Origin: Candidatus Poribacteria bacterium
Lineage (GTDB): Bacteria; Poribacteria; WGA-4E; WGA-3G
Assembly: GCA_958295945.1 (NCBI GenBank)
Contig: OY282386.1
Coordinates: 3,962,204-4,026,203 of the forward strand
Reading direction: 5' to 3'
Length of the DNA stretch: 64,000 nt
The position numbers and the translations under genes are program-made. Shown here in pieces: positions 6,902-15,948 of this stretch. Below the pieces are notes generated by a model. The model searched no databases and was not told where the DNA came from. It saw only the letters and a program-made list of their open reading frames with translations. Each line of letters opens with the position of its first letter. The first letter of the stretch is position 1.

Positions 6902-9658
6902 ATGAAATACAAATTCTATTTGGCTCTATCAGCATTTTTCTTAATACTTGCTTTTATACCTATCACCTTTGCACAAGAATTTACACATTGGCATCTACCC
7001 GAAGGTGCAAAGGCGCGTCTTGGAAAAGGTTGGGCAGGTCAAGCAAGATATTCCCCAGATGGCACACGACTAGCTTTGGCAAGTGGTATCGGTATTCAGA
7101 TTTACGACACACAAACCGGTGAAGCGATTGCATTATTCACGGGACATACAAATGCTTTCGGTAGCATCGCCTTTAGTCCTTTGGATGGCACAATACTTGC
7201 CGCGGGTTCAGCAGGTCCTATCTACCTTTGGGATGTTGAGACAGGTCGGCACCTGCACACGTTTGAAGGACATACAGATTTTGTCAGTAGCGTTGCGTTC
7301 AGTCCCGATGGGACACGACTTGTCAGTGGAAGTAAGGACAAAACTGTTCGAATATGGGATGTAAAAACAGGCAAACACCACGGCACATATCAAGAACATA
7401 GGGAGTGGGTCTATAGCGTTGCTTTTAGTCCTAATGGCAAGTTGGTCGCGAGTGGCAGCTTGGGGGATCCCGTCCATCTATGGGATCCTGAGACAGGCAA
7501 ACAGGTTCGGAAGTTACAAGGACATGATAGTTGGATTAATAGTGTTGCTTTTAGTCCTCTGAACGGCACTATACTTGCCAGTGCGGGTTCGGACGGTTCC
7601 ATCTTTCTTTGGGACGTGGGGACAGGTCAACACTTGCGAACACTTGATGGAGATACTGGTGAAGTTAATAGAGTGTCCTTTAGTCCCGATGGCAAGGTGC
7701 TCGCGAGTGGAGATGGAGACGGCAGCTTATCTGAAGGTGGTTTTATCCGTCTCTGGGATGTGCAAACAGGTCGGCAGCTTCGCTCGTTTGATGGACATTT
7801 AAAGGGTGTTCACGATGTATCTTTTCATCCCGATGGCAATGTGCTTGTCAGTGTGGGTTGGGACGGGACGGTCCGTTTCTGGGATGTTCGTAAACGCAGT
7901 AACCACCACACGCTTAAAGGACATTTTAGTCCTGTGCATATTGTTGCCTTCAGTCCGGATGGTAAAATGCTCGCGAGCGGGAGTTCGGATGGTATTATTT
8001 GTCTATGGAATGTGCAAACACAGGAACTTCTTGCCACTCTTGAGGAACATAAGGATGGTGTCATGAGTATGTCATTTACCTCTGATGGCAAGATACTTGT
8101 AAGCGGAAGTTCGGACGGTGTCTTATGTCAATGGAACGTGCAAACACATCAACTACTTAACACCAATGAGGAACATAAGTATAAGGAGGTATATAGTGGA
8201 TCGCTTAGTCCTGACGGTGCGGTGCTTGCAGTCGGGGATGTTGGTGTCAATTCCATCCATCTATTTGATGACGGATCAAGGAACCATATTGGCACACTAC
8301 AAGGACATGTAAGCACAGTCAGTAGTGTGTCTTTTAGTTACAATAGTGAACAACTCGCAAGCGTAGATTCGTCTGGCAACATCATTCTCTGGGATGTCCG
8401 CACCAGTGAGCAGCTTCACATGATAGACGAATTTGGGTTTTATCCTCGCAGTCTATCCTTTAGTCCTGATGGGACGATGTTGGCAGGAATGACAGGCGAT
8501 GCCATACGCTTATGGGATGTGCAAACAGGTCAACGGATTGGTATACTTAGGGTTGATGGAGATGATTATAACAGTGTCTGTTTTCACCCTGATAGTAAGA
8601 TACTTGCCAGCAGCGGTTCTGAAGGTACTATTCGCCTCTGGGATGTAGAAATAGGTCGGTGTCTCCGAAAACTTGTAGGAGATACTACGGGAGATGTTTA
8701 TAGTATCTCTTTTAGTCCCGATGGTAATATGCTTGCAAGCGGGGATGAAGACGGTGTTATCCGATTCTGGAACATCGGAACAGATGCCTATCTTGACACA
8801 CTTGGAGGATTTACGGGATTGGTCCGTAGCGTTGCGTTCAGTCCGGATGGTCATACACTTGCCAGCGGAGGTTCGGAAGGTTTCATCCGTCTGTGGGATG
8901 TTGAGTCAAACGCGCAACTTCGTACTCTTTGGGGAGATACAAAGTGGGTCAGAACCGTCTCGTTTAGTCCCGATGGTAAACTCATCGCCAGTGGGAGTAG
9001 CGATACCATCTATTTGTGGGATGCTGAAACGGGTAGACAACTTAGCAGACTACGTGGACATGAGTTTATTCACAGCGTTTCTTTCAGTCCTAATGGCAAA
9101 CTCCTTGCAAGTGGGAATGGTGACAATACTATCCAATTATGGGATATAGAAACAGGTAGACATATTACCACGCTACAAGGACATACAGGGTCTGTTAATT
9201 GCGTTTCTTTTAGTTCTAATGGTAAACTCCTGGCAAGTGGGAGTAGTGACAAATCTATCCGATTATGGGATATAGAAAAAAGTAGATACTTGACCACGCT
9301 ACAAGGACACACAGATGGGGTTCATAGCGTTTCTTTTAGTGCTGATGGCAAACGCCTCGCAAGCGGGGGACATGACAAAACTATCAGATTATGGGATGTT
9401 GAAACAGGTAGACACATTGCCACGCTACAAGGACACACAGATGTAGTTCATAGCGTTTCCTTTAGTGCTGATGGCAAACGCCTCGCAAGCGGGAGTGATG
9501 ACAAAACTATCAGATTATGGGATGTTGAAACAGCCAAGTATCTCCACACGCTTCGGGGACATACTTTGTCTGTCAGGAGTGTTTCTTTTAGTTCTGATAA
9601 GGCTACGTTGGCAAGTGGAAGTGATGATGGCACAGTGCTATTGTGGTATGATGAGTAG
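6902..9658 (+). CDS. Secreted WD40 protein with 21 repeats
   Basis: About 918 residues: a signal peptide (MKYKFYLALSAFFLILAFIP, cleavage likely after ITFA) followed by an uninterrupted run of WD40 repeats. I count 21 repeat ends of the type RLWDVETGRxLxTL, the last being LLWYDE. Twenty-one equals three seven-bladed propellers. Repeats 16-20 are the most alike, pointing to recent duplication. WD40 propellers are protein-binding scaffolds; no catalytic domain is present. The ATG at 6902 begins the signal peptide directly; an ATG at 6884 in the same frame would add MENGKN. The ORF ends at a TAG after which the same frame continues into a dockerin-like segment (9659-9745), so the protein may be truncated relative to its ancestor. 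Confidence 0.88.
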   Translation: MKYKFYLALSAFFLILAFIPITFAQEFTHWHLPEGAKARLGKGWAGQARYSPDGTRLALASGIGIQIYDTQTGEAIALFTGHTNAFGSIAFSPLDGTILAAGSAGPIYLWDVETGRHLHTFEGHTDFVSSVAFSPDGTRLVSGSKDKTVRIWDVKTGKHHGTYQEHREWVYSVAFSPNGKLVASGSLGDPVHLWDPETGKQVRKLQGHDSWINSVAFSPLNGTILASAGSDGSIFLWDVGTGQHLRTLDGDTGEVNRVSFSPDGKVLASGDGDGSLSEGGFIRLWDVQTGRQLRSFDGHLKGVHDVSFHPDGNVLVSVGWDGTVRFWDVRKRSNHHTLKGHFSPVHIVAFSPDGKMLASGSSDGIICLWNVQTQELLATLEEHKDGVMSMSFTSDGKILVSGSSDGVLCQWNVQTHQLLNTNEEHKYKEVYSGSLSPDGAVLAVGDVGVNSIHLFDDGSRNHIGTLQGHVSTVSSVSFSYNSEQLASVDSSGNIILWDVRTSEQLHMIDEFGFYPRSLSFSPDGTMLAGMTGDAIRLWDVQTGQRIGILRVDGDDYNSVCFHPDSKILASSGSEGTIRLWDVEIGRCLRKLVGDTTGDVYSISFSPDGNMLASGDEDGVIRFWNIGTDAYLDTLGGFTGLVRSVAFSPDGHTLASGGSEGFIRLWDVESNAQLRTLWGDTKWVRTVSFSPDGKLIASGSSDTIYLWDAETGRQLSRLRGHEFIHSVSFSPNGKLLASGNGDNTIQLWDIETGRHITTLQGHTGSVNCVSFSSNGKLLASGSSDKSIRLWDIEKSRYLTTLQGHTDGVHSVSFSADGKRLASGGHDKTIRLWDVETGRHIATLQGHTDVVHSVSFSADGKRLASGSDDKTIRLWDVETAKYLHTLRGHTLSVRSVSFSSDKATLASGSDDGTVLLWYDE

Positions 9659-9745
9659 CAATTGGAAACTGAACCCTCTGCAGATGTCAATAGTGATGGC
9701 GAAGTCAACATCTTGGATTTAGTTGAGGTTGCAAATGCGTTTTGA
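9659..9745 (+). other. In-frame dockerin-like tail after the WD40 stop codon
   Basis: Directly after the TAG (9656-9658) the WD40 frame continues for 28 codons to a TGA. It encodes QLETEPSA then DVNSDGEVNILDLVEVANA, a calcium-binding dockerin repeat (DxNxDGxVNxxDL). The dockerin of the gene at 55227 has almost the same wording (DLNADGTVNILDLVAVANQF). So the tail is a remnant of, or a readthrough extension to, the WD40 protein. It has only one of the two repeats of a full dockerin. Confidence 0.8.
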
Positions 9746-10212
9746 GGCAGGTGAAATGTTATTATCAAAAGGAGATCTCCAAATGCTGAAATCACGATTT
9801 AAACCGTTTAAGCAAGTTTCAATATTAAATTTATGTTTTTGATCCACAGATGAGTTGGAAGATTGGAAGTCCGGAAGTCGGGAAGATAATGAACACAGCG
9901 TTTCTTCTAATCTTCCTGTTTTCCATCCTTCCTCAAAACCTAAAATTTATTTCTTAATATTGCTTAATACTATTTCTAATCGATCACCTTACATTAGCAA
10001 AGAACGCGTTTGTAGTCGCGCAATTCTATTGCGCCTCGGACATTTTTCACTCTATGGTGTAACTGCAAATCTCAAAATGAAATCTTATCTTTTAGGAATG
10101 GTATAAGGTCAAATTTAGATATTCCGAAATTCTTAGTACACAATCTTTACACACCCAAATCAATAACAATTAGAAGTGAATAAAACCCAACAGGACACCA
10201 GAGGAGTATATG
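9746..10212 (+). other. Intergenic region without a credible gene
   Basis: Holds an 83-codon ORF at 9855-10106 with low-complexity, unconvincing sequence and no ribosome-binding site. It also holds a GTAGTCGCGCAAT...ATTGCGCCTC palindrome (10012-10037) and a single family-A end (CTTTACACACCC, ending 10156) about 55 bases before the next gene. Confidence 0.6.
10012..10037. repeat. GCGC palindromic dispersed repeat, copy 1
   Basis: GTAGTCGCGCAATTCTATTG followed by CGCCTC. The reverse complement matches the copies at 22670-22693, 40651-40674 and 51720-51744 (consensus GAGGCGCRATRMATTGCGCG then ACTAC). Short imperfect palindrome, always intergenic. Confidence 0.7.
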
Positions 10213-12540
10213 ATGATTATCCAAAATAAATGTAAAGGTAATCCACCATTAATTATCATGAGTTTAGGCATGCTCGTAATGATAGTTCTCATCGGTTTAT
10301 GCACGCATCTTGCCGCTGAAGACTCATCACAAACTGCTGCGACTGTGAGTCCAGCACAAATCGGATTCAAATATCAAGAAATAAAAGCACTTTACAAGAA
10401 ACTTGCAAGCAAGAATCAGCCAGAAGAATTAGACGTATTAGTTGAAAAATCAACAGACTTCGTAACATCCTTTCCTGAATACAAACGTATAGATGAAGTC
10501 TACTACTATCTTGGAAATGGATTAGTCCGATTAGAGAAAGTTGAGGAAGGTATCAAAATCTTTGAAAAACTTATTGCGGAACATCCAGAGGCGCGTTATG
10601 TTCAACCCAGCCTTTTAGAATTAGGTATGGCTTACGACAAACTCAAGAAACATGACAAAGCAGATGAAATCTATACAAAATTGATTGAACACCCCAAGTT
10701 TGGTTCACGATCTTATGCAAAACAAGCGAAGAAATATCTTGAAATGGACAGATCCAAACGAACTGGTGAAATTCCCAAACCATCAACACCAACAACATCG
10801 CGACCAAGTGAGTGGATCGGTAAACCTGCTCCTGATTTTCAAGTAAAGGATCTGAAAGGGGAAGACCTTTCGTTGGAAAAATATAAAGGGCATGTTGTAC
10901 TGCTTGATTTCTGGGCAACATGGTGCGGACCTTGCATTGCTGAATTGCCTAACGTCAAGAAAACATACCAAAAATACAAAGATCAGAAATTCCAAATTAT
11001 CGGTATTAGTCTGGACAGAGCACAAAAAACACTTGAGACGTTTGTTGAAAAAGAAGGACTATCGTGGGTTCACTATTTCGATCAAAGTGGACAGATTGCA
11101 AATCAATATAAAGTAACCGGGATTCCATCTATGTTTCTGCTTGATGGTCAAGGAGTTATCCGAAAGGCGGGATTACGTGGACACGCACTTGGAACTGCTG
11201 TTGCTGAATTGGTAGAGGAGAATCTCACAAATCCAGGAGGGACACCTACACCCAAGGTAGCCCCTGAGTCCACTTCTCCACCCAAGTCAATCCCCGCAAC
11301 GAAGTTAATCAAAATGAAACCGAATCCGCAAAGCGAACCAGCAGCTCAACCTACTAAGATCAAAGTAGAGGATTGGGTTGGCGAACCTGCTCCTGATTTT
11401 CAAGTAAAAGATTTGAATGGGGAAGAACTTTCGTTGGAAAAATATAAAGGACAGATTGTGCTCCTTGATTTCTGGGCAACATGGTGTCCACCATGTATCA
11501 AAGAGATCCCGAAACTTAAGAAAGTTTATGATAAATACAAAGATAAGAACTTTCAGATAATCGGTGTAAGTCTTGACAGAACAATGCAACCACTTGCAGC
11601 TTATGTAAAAGATGAAGTGCTTTCGTGGGATCATTATTGGGATGAAAGCCGAAACGTAAGAAACCAATACGGCGTCACTGCAATTCCAACTGCATTTCTG
11701 ATTGACGGTGAAGGTATTATCAGAAAAGCAAGTCTCGGTGGATTTGATGTGGACTCTGCTGTTGCAGAATTAATGAAGGAAAATCTCGCCAAACCTGATG
11801 AGACCGTTCCTCCTAAAAAAACGACTGACGACTTACCAGAAATCGGTGAAGGCGTAGACCCTAAAGCTAAAGAAGCAATTGCCGCAACGATTACCGCACA
11901 CGGTGGACTTGATAAACTGGAATCTGTTAAGAATATCGTGATGGAATCCCACAGTTTTGAATACTTCCCTGATGGTACCGTGCAGGATGAGGGCCGAAAC
12001 AGAACTTACTATTATCCTAACAAAGCACGCGCCGATTGGGACTTAGATGGGGGAAGCGACAGTTTAATCTTCAATGAAGATGCTATGTATAGGGTAACGA
12101 ATGGAAAGGCACAACCTATTCCAGAGGATAAGGCAGAATCTATTATTTCATTCTACAAGGACGGTCTTTTCAGAGAACCGATTTGGCTTCTGTCAAAACT
12201 CTCACAAGATGCAATTCCTGTTAAATACTTAGGAACTGAAGAAGTAGGTGATGACACTGCTTATGTTCTCCTTCTTCCACAACCATCTGAAAAGAAACTG
12301 AAAGTCTACATTAGCGAAAAGACACACTATATAATTCAGTTTGTATACGGTTTTGAAATGGAAGGTGAAGACAAAAAAATTACTGCTACTTTGGATGATT
12401 ACCGGGAAGTGGACGGTATCATGATTTCCCACCTTCGTACGACCAAGAACGGGGAATATCGTCAAATCTTAATTACCGACATATCCTTGAATGCAGAAAT
12501 TGACGATGCCCTCTTCAATCCTAATACATCTGACGAATAG
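10213..12540 (+). CDS. Exported protein: TPR-like region, two TlpA thioredoxin domains, LolA-like C-terminus
   Basis: About 775 residues. The N-terminal hydrophobic segment (PPLIIMSLGMLVMIVLIGL) exports or anchors it. Then come a TPR-like region (~50-190, DEVYYYLGNGLVRLEKVEEG), thioredoxin domain 1 (~200-340, WATWCGPCI), a Pro-rich linker, and thioredoxin domain 2 (~390-530, WATWCPPCI). Each thioredoxin domain begins with GxPAPDFQVKDL. The last ~220 residues (ATITAHGGLDKLESVKNIVM to the end) resemble the outer-membrane lipoprotein sorting-protein fold (LolA/LolB-like beta sheet). The two thioredoxin domains are clearly an internal duplication. GAGGAG at 10201-10206 suits the second ATG (10213) better than the one at 10210. 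Probable extracytoplasmic disulfide reductase; paralogue of the gene at 4791. Confidence 0.87.
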   Translation: MIIQNKCKGNPPLIIMSLGMLVMIVLIGLCTHLAAEDSSQTAATVSPAQIGFKYQEIKALYKKLASKNQPEELDVLVEKSTDFVTSFPEYKRIDEVYYYLGNGLVRLEKVEEGIKIFEKLIAEHPEARYVQPSLLELGMAYDKLKKHDKADEIYTKLIEHPKFGSRSYAKQAKKYLEMDRSKRTGEIPKPSTPTTSRPSEWIGKPAPDFQVKDLKGEDLSLEKYKGHVVLLDFWATWCGPCIAELPNVKKTYQKYKDQKFQIIGISLDRAQKTLETFVEKEGLSWVHYFDQSGQIANQYKVTGIPSMFLLDGQGVIRKAGLRGHALGTAVAELVEENLTNPGGTPTPKVAPESTSPPKSIPATKLIKMKPNPQSEPAAQPTKIKVEDWVGEPAPDFQVKDLNGEELSLEKYKGQIVLLDFWATWCPPCIKEIPKLKKVYDKYKDKNFQIIGVSLDRTMQPLAAYVKDEVLSWDHYWDESRNVRNQYGVTAIPTAFLIDGEGIIRKASLGGFDVDSAVAELMKENLAKPDETVPPKKTTDDLPEIGEGVDPKAKEAIAATITAHGGLDKLESVKNIVMESHSFEYFPDGTVQDEGRNRTYYYPNKARADWDLDGGSDSLIFNEDAMYRVTNGKAQPIPEDKAESIISFYKDGLFREPIWLLSKLSQDAIPVKYLGTEEVGDDTAYVLLLPQPSEKKLKVYISEKTHYIIQFVYGFEMEGEDKKITATLDDYREVDGIMISHLRTTKNGEYRQILITDISLNAEIDDALFNPNTSDE

Positions 12541-12616
12541 ACTCTCACTACCAAGGTAGGTGCAGTTTATAACCACATTAAGCGTCAATTTAGCGGAAAA
12601 TACCGCCAACCAGTGC

Positions 12617-12686
12617 AGTGCGGGTCTCCGTGCCTACCCATTATTTGAATGTCCCAGGTTTAGGCGGGGCACGGAGACCCCGCACT
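12617..12686. repeat. Inverted repeat with AGTGCGGGTCTCCGTGCC arms
   Basis: Left arm AGTGCGGGTCTCCGTGCC (12617-12634); the right arm near 12667-12686 is its reverse complement apart from one extra base. The same CTCCGTGCCCC/TACAATG wording recurs near 32740 and 51200, so it is part of the dispersed intergenic repeat pool. Confidence 0.65.
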
Positions 12687-12745
12687 ACAATATGGATAAC
12701 GGTTAATGCTTATACAAATCTCACAATAGAAAAGGAATAGATGAA

Positions 12746-13195
12746 ATGACAAGACTCAATCTACTTATACTTGTTATCATTTTTACTTGTCCGCTTGTTG
12801 GTGTTGTCCATGCACAAGGTGCAACAATCAAAGGGGAAGTCATTGAGGTATCTCCTGAACAGAGACCAATAGCAGAACAGAGACCAATAGAAGGAGTTAC
12901 CGTAAAAATAGTAAATGTTGCAACTGAAGAAGAATTTACCGGCACAACAAATAAAAACGGTTTCTATGAGAAGAAGGGATTACCTGCAGGTCGTTATACG
13001 ATTAGTGTATCCAAGAAAGGTTATGGAGACAGAGTAGGCAAATCCAAAGTTGTTGCTGCCGGTGGTGAAATCTTTGACAGAATTAAGATGAGAAAAAAGG
13101 AGAACATATTCACCTTTTTGTTTGATCTTTACGGGTACTTCTTCATTGGCGTTATGATAGCATTAATTCTAATATTTACTGGGGCAGAGTTGTAA
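12746..13195 (+). CDS. Small exported protein with carboxypeptidase-regulatory-like domain, paralogue 1
   Basis: 149 residues. Signal peptide (LLILVIIFTCPLVGVVHAQG), then a beta-sandwich like the carboxypeptidase regulatory domain: GATIKGEVIEVSPEQ, GVTVKIVNVATEEE, KNGFYEKKGLPAGRYTISVS, KKGYGDRV. A C-terminal TM segment follows (GYFFIGVMIALILIFTG). The RPIAEQRPIEG segment is a short tandem duplication. It is followed 98 bases later by a clear paralogue. Function unknown; such domains often sit on surface or receptor-associated proteins. Confidence 0.8.
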   Translation: MTRLNLLILVIIFTCPLVGVVHAQGATIKGEVIEVSPEQRPIAEQRPIEGVTVKIVNVATEEEFTGTTNKNGFYEKKGLPAGRYTISVSKKGYGDRVGKSKVVAAGGEIFDRIKMRKKENIFTFLFDLYGYFFIGVMIALILIFTGAEL

Positions 13196-13293
13196 TCTCC
13201 TATCTTTTTTCACAGAAAGTGCTCTATAAGTTGTACAAAACATTTCTTCTAAGATAATTTCGTCTTATGACAATCTGAAAAAGGAGCAAGAAA

Positions 13294-13788
13294 ATGACTC
13301 GCTTATGTTCAATTAGGATGTATATTATATGTCTGTGTTGTTTTGTGTGTTTCGGTATCGGATATGGACAAGATGCTTTTATGGATAGTGGAGGTGCAAC
13401 AATCAAAGGCCAAGTCCTTGACGCATCTCCTGAACGACAACCGATAGAAGGTGTTACCGTGAAAATAGTAGATTCTGCAGGTGGCCAGGAATATACCGTC
13501 ACAACAGACAAAGATGGTAATTACGAAAAAACAGGTTTACAAGCAGGTCGATATACGATCAGTGTATCTAAGGATGGTTACGCAGACAGAATGGGCAAAT
13601 TAAAGGTAGTTGCTGCAGGCGGTGAAATCTATGACCGAATCATAATGAGAAAGAAAGATAATAAATTCACCATATTCACCTTATTCCAAAGACCACCTCT
13701 CGTATGGTTACTTGTTGCTGGTGTTACCTTTGTAATTATTGTCGCTCTTGTGATTTTCTTCATAGATTTACGGAAACCACGTTATTGA
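13294..13788 (+). CDS. Small exported protein with carboxypeptidase-regulatory-like domain, paralogue 2
   Basis: 164 residues with the same plan as the preceding gene: signal peptide (ICLCCFVCFGIGYGQ), GATIKGQVLDASPERQPIEG, GVTVKIVDSAGGQEYT, GLQAGRYTISVSKDGYADR, VVAAGGEIYDRIIMRKKDNK, then a TM segment (PLVWLLVAGVTFVIIVALVI). The preserved positions (AGRYTISVS, VVAAGGEI) and shared order indicate a tandem duplication. AAAGGAGC precedes the ATG. It ends 10 bases before the ABC ATPase gene, which may be cotranscribed although functionally unrelated. Confidence 0.8.
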   Translation: MTRLCSIRMYIICLCCFVCFGIGYGQDAFMDSGGATIKGQVLDASPERQPIEGVTVKIVDSAGGQEYTVTTDKDGNYEKTGLQAGRYTISVSKDGYADRMGKLKVVAAGGEIYDRIIMRKKDNKFTIFTLFQRPPLVWLLVAGVTFVIIVALVIFFIDLRKPRY

Positions 13789-13798
13789 GGTTGAGTAA

Positions 13799-14893
13799 AT
13801 GGCACATGTCACCCTGAACGATGTAACAAAAATATATGACAATGATGTTCATGCTGTAGATAACGCAGACTTTCAAATCCCAGATGAGTCGTTTACTGTG
13901 CTTGTTGGACCTTCGGGATGTGGCAAGTCCACAATCTTACGGATGATTGCAGGACTGGAAGAGATTACCGAAGGGGACATCTATATTGACGATGAACGCA
14001 TTAACGACGTTCCACCGAAGGATAGGGACATCGCAATGGTATTTCAAAACTATGCACTCTATCCACACATGACGGTGTATAAGAATATGGCATTTGGATT
14101 AAAACTGCGAAAGTATGAGAAAAAGGAGATTGACGCACGCGTCAACGAAGCAGCAAACATCCTCAGTATTTCGCATCTGTTGAATCGAAAACCGAAGCAC
14201 CTTTCCGGAGGTGAACGTCAACGTGTGGCAGTCGGCAGGGCAATCGTTCGGCAACCGAAGGTATTTCTATTTGATGAACCTTTGAGCAACCTTGATGCGA
14301 AACTGCGTGTCCAGATGCGGATGGAAATCAGTCGTCTGCATGATCGACTCAAGGCAACTATAATCTATGTTACACACGATCAGGTTGAGGCGATGACGAT
14401 GGGAGATCAGATCGTTGTTCTCAATGAAGGGAAAATCCAACAGATCGCAGAACCGGGCACGCTCTACCACAAACCTGCTAACCAATTTGTCGGTGGTTTC
14501 ATCGGCACGCCTCCGATGAACTTTATTGATACACAGATTGAGAGGAATAACGGCACACCAACACTGAAATTTGAAGACTTCTCGTTGAAACTGAATCCTG
14601 AATTGCAATCAATTCTCAGTGAAATATCGGGGAACTCTGTGATGCTTGGAATCCGTCCTGAAAATATCCATGTCGGAGAAAATGAAACTAATCAAGTTAT
14701 CTCACAGGTGGAACTTGTTGAACCGCTTGGAAACCATGCACTCCTGTATCTACGGACAGAGAAGAACACCTTTGTTGTCCAATCAAATCTGGAAGACTTA
14801 CCACAACACAACACACCTTTGGCGGTGAGTTTTGACACTGAAAAAGCACATCTATTCCACTCAGAGACAGGCGAATCGTTGACAGCATCATAA
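13799..14893 (+). CDS. ugpC: ABC transporter ATP-binding protein, UgpC/MalK type
   Basis: 364 residues. ATPase subunit of the carbohydrate-uptake family that powers sugar or glycerol-3-phosphate importers. Walker [10 protein letters not shown] (37-45), Q-loop [13 protein letters not shown], signature [14 protein letters not shown], Walker [14 protein letters not shown]-loop VTHDQVEA. The C-terminal third is the TOBE regulatory domain (GIRPENIHV). In this family one ATPase often serves several permeases; no permease or binding-protein gene is next to it here. The substrate cannot be assigned, so the symbol is by family only. Its stop is 25 bases from the stop of the convergent Ldh2 gene. Confidence 0.92.
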   Translation: MAHVTLNDVTKIYDNDVHAVDNADFQIPDESFTVLVGPSGCGKSTILRMIAGLEEITEGDIYIDDERINDVPPKDRDIAMVFQNYALYPHMTVYKNMAFGLKLRKYEKKEIDARVNEAANILSISHLLNRKPKHLSGGERQRVAVGRAIVRQPKVFLFDEPLSNLDAKLRVQMRMEISRLHDRLKATIIYVTHDQVEAMTMGDQIVVLNEGKIQQIAEPGTLYHKPANQFVGGFIGTPPMNFIDTQIERNNGTPTLKFEDFSLKLNPELQSILSEISGNSVMLGIRPENIHVGENETNQVISQVELVEPLGNHALLYLRTEKNTFVVQSNLEDLPQHNTPLAVSFDTEKAHLFHSETGESLTAS

Positions 14894-14918
14894 TGTCATG
14901 TGGTATATACTAAATCCT

Positions 14919-15941
14919 TTATAGTAGATCTTGAATCTGCTGCCATGTCTCATCATCAATAGGTATGCCTTCCTGTTCACGTTTGCGCTGTTCGTCCCAA
15001 CCACGTTCACCCGGCATCAAAATCTCATCAACTCCAGCAGCGCGCTTTGCAGATTTGATATAGTTGATAAAACGTTCTATCTCCGCACTAAACCCAGGAA
15101 ACTCTCGAAAACTTGCAACATTCATCACATGCACAAACAACCCGTTGCCAACACGTGCATCTGAACTACGACTGCAACCCGCACCTGTCAACGCACCGGC
15201 AAGTAAATCCACAATCACACTCAATCCAAAACCTTTGTGTGCAGCAATCCCTCCGAATGGTAATATGGCTGCAGGTGTTGTTTCGTAGAATTCGTTTGGG
15301 TTTGTCGTTGGTTCACCGTCTGAATTGATGAGCCATCCTTTTGAAAGTGCTTCGTTGCGATGCTGTTTCACACGAATCTTACCCGATGCAACAACACTGG
15401 TTGACATATCCAATATAATCGGGTATTTGCCTTCAATAGGCACTGCACATGCAATCGGATTTGTGGAGAGTCTCCCTTCAACACCACCGTGCGGGGCAAC
15501 ACATGTGCCACCACCGTGGTCGTTCACCATCAGAAGTGCAATCATCTCAGCATCTGCAGCAAGACAAGCATAGCCACCTAACCTACCGACCTCATTACAT
15601 CGTGACACTGCAACCGAACTTACATCAGTTTGTTTTGCCTTTTGAATTGCCATTTCAACTGCACGCGAGGCAATGACAGGAACGAACCCCCAATTGCCAT
15701 CCAATACTGCTATGGATGCCGATTCATGAACTGTTTCAATCGGTGCGTTGGGTTGGATTAGTCCTGTTTCTATCTCACGCACATATTTTGGGAGATGGAT
15801 CACACCGTGTGAATCGTGTCCGACAAGATTCGCATCTACCATAGAACGGGTAACCACTTCTGCTTCGTCTGAAGGGATATTGTATTTTTGGAATACGTTT
15901 AGACATAAGGCAGTGAGTTCTTTGGCAGAAACATTTGGCAT
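14919..15941 (-). CDS. Ldh2 family (malate/lactate/ureidoglycolate-type) oxidoreductase
   Basis: 340 residues, NAD(P)-dependent 2-hydroxyacid dehydrogenase of the Ldh2/YlbC/YiaK family, unrelated to classical LDH. Diagnostic segments are GHDSHGVIHLPKYV, GGTCVAPHGGVEGRLSTNPIACAVP, PIILDMSTSVVASGKI and the glycine-rich GIAAHKGFGLSVIVDLLAGALTG. Substrates in the family range from malate and sulfolactate to ureidoglycolate, so the substrate is not assigned. It follows the epimerase gene by 7 bases and is probably in one operon with it. Confidence 0.92.
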   Translation of the reverse strand: MPNVSAKELTALCLNVFQKYNIPSDEAEVVTRSMVDANLVGHDSHGVIHLPKYVREIETGLIQPNAPIETVHESASIAVLDGNWGFVPVIASRAVEMAIQKAKQTDVSSVAVSRCNEVGRLGGYACLAADAEMIALLMVNDHGGGTCVAPHGGVEGRLSTNPIACAVPIEGKYPIILDMSTSVVASGKIRVKQHRNEALSKGWLINSDGEPTTNPNEFYETTPAAILPFGGIAAHKGFGLSVIVDLLAGALTGAGCSRSSDARVGNGLFVHVMNVASFREFPGFSAEIERFINYIKSAKRAAGVDEILMPGERGWDEQRKREQEGIPIDDETWQQIQDLL

Positions 15942-15948
15942 TGTGGGA

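Noticed and set aside
9656-9658. TAG as pyrrolysine
   Set aside because: Dockerin-type proteins have no reason for Pyl and no Pyl genes are visible; mutation or readthrough is simpler.
9855-10106. 83-codon ORF after the WD40 gene
   Set aside because: No protein-like pattern and covers a dispersed palindromic repeat.
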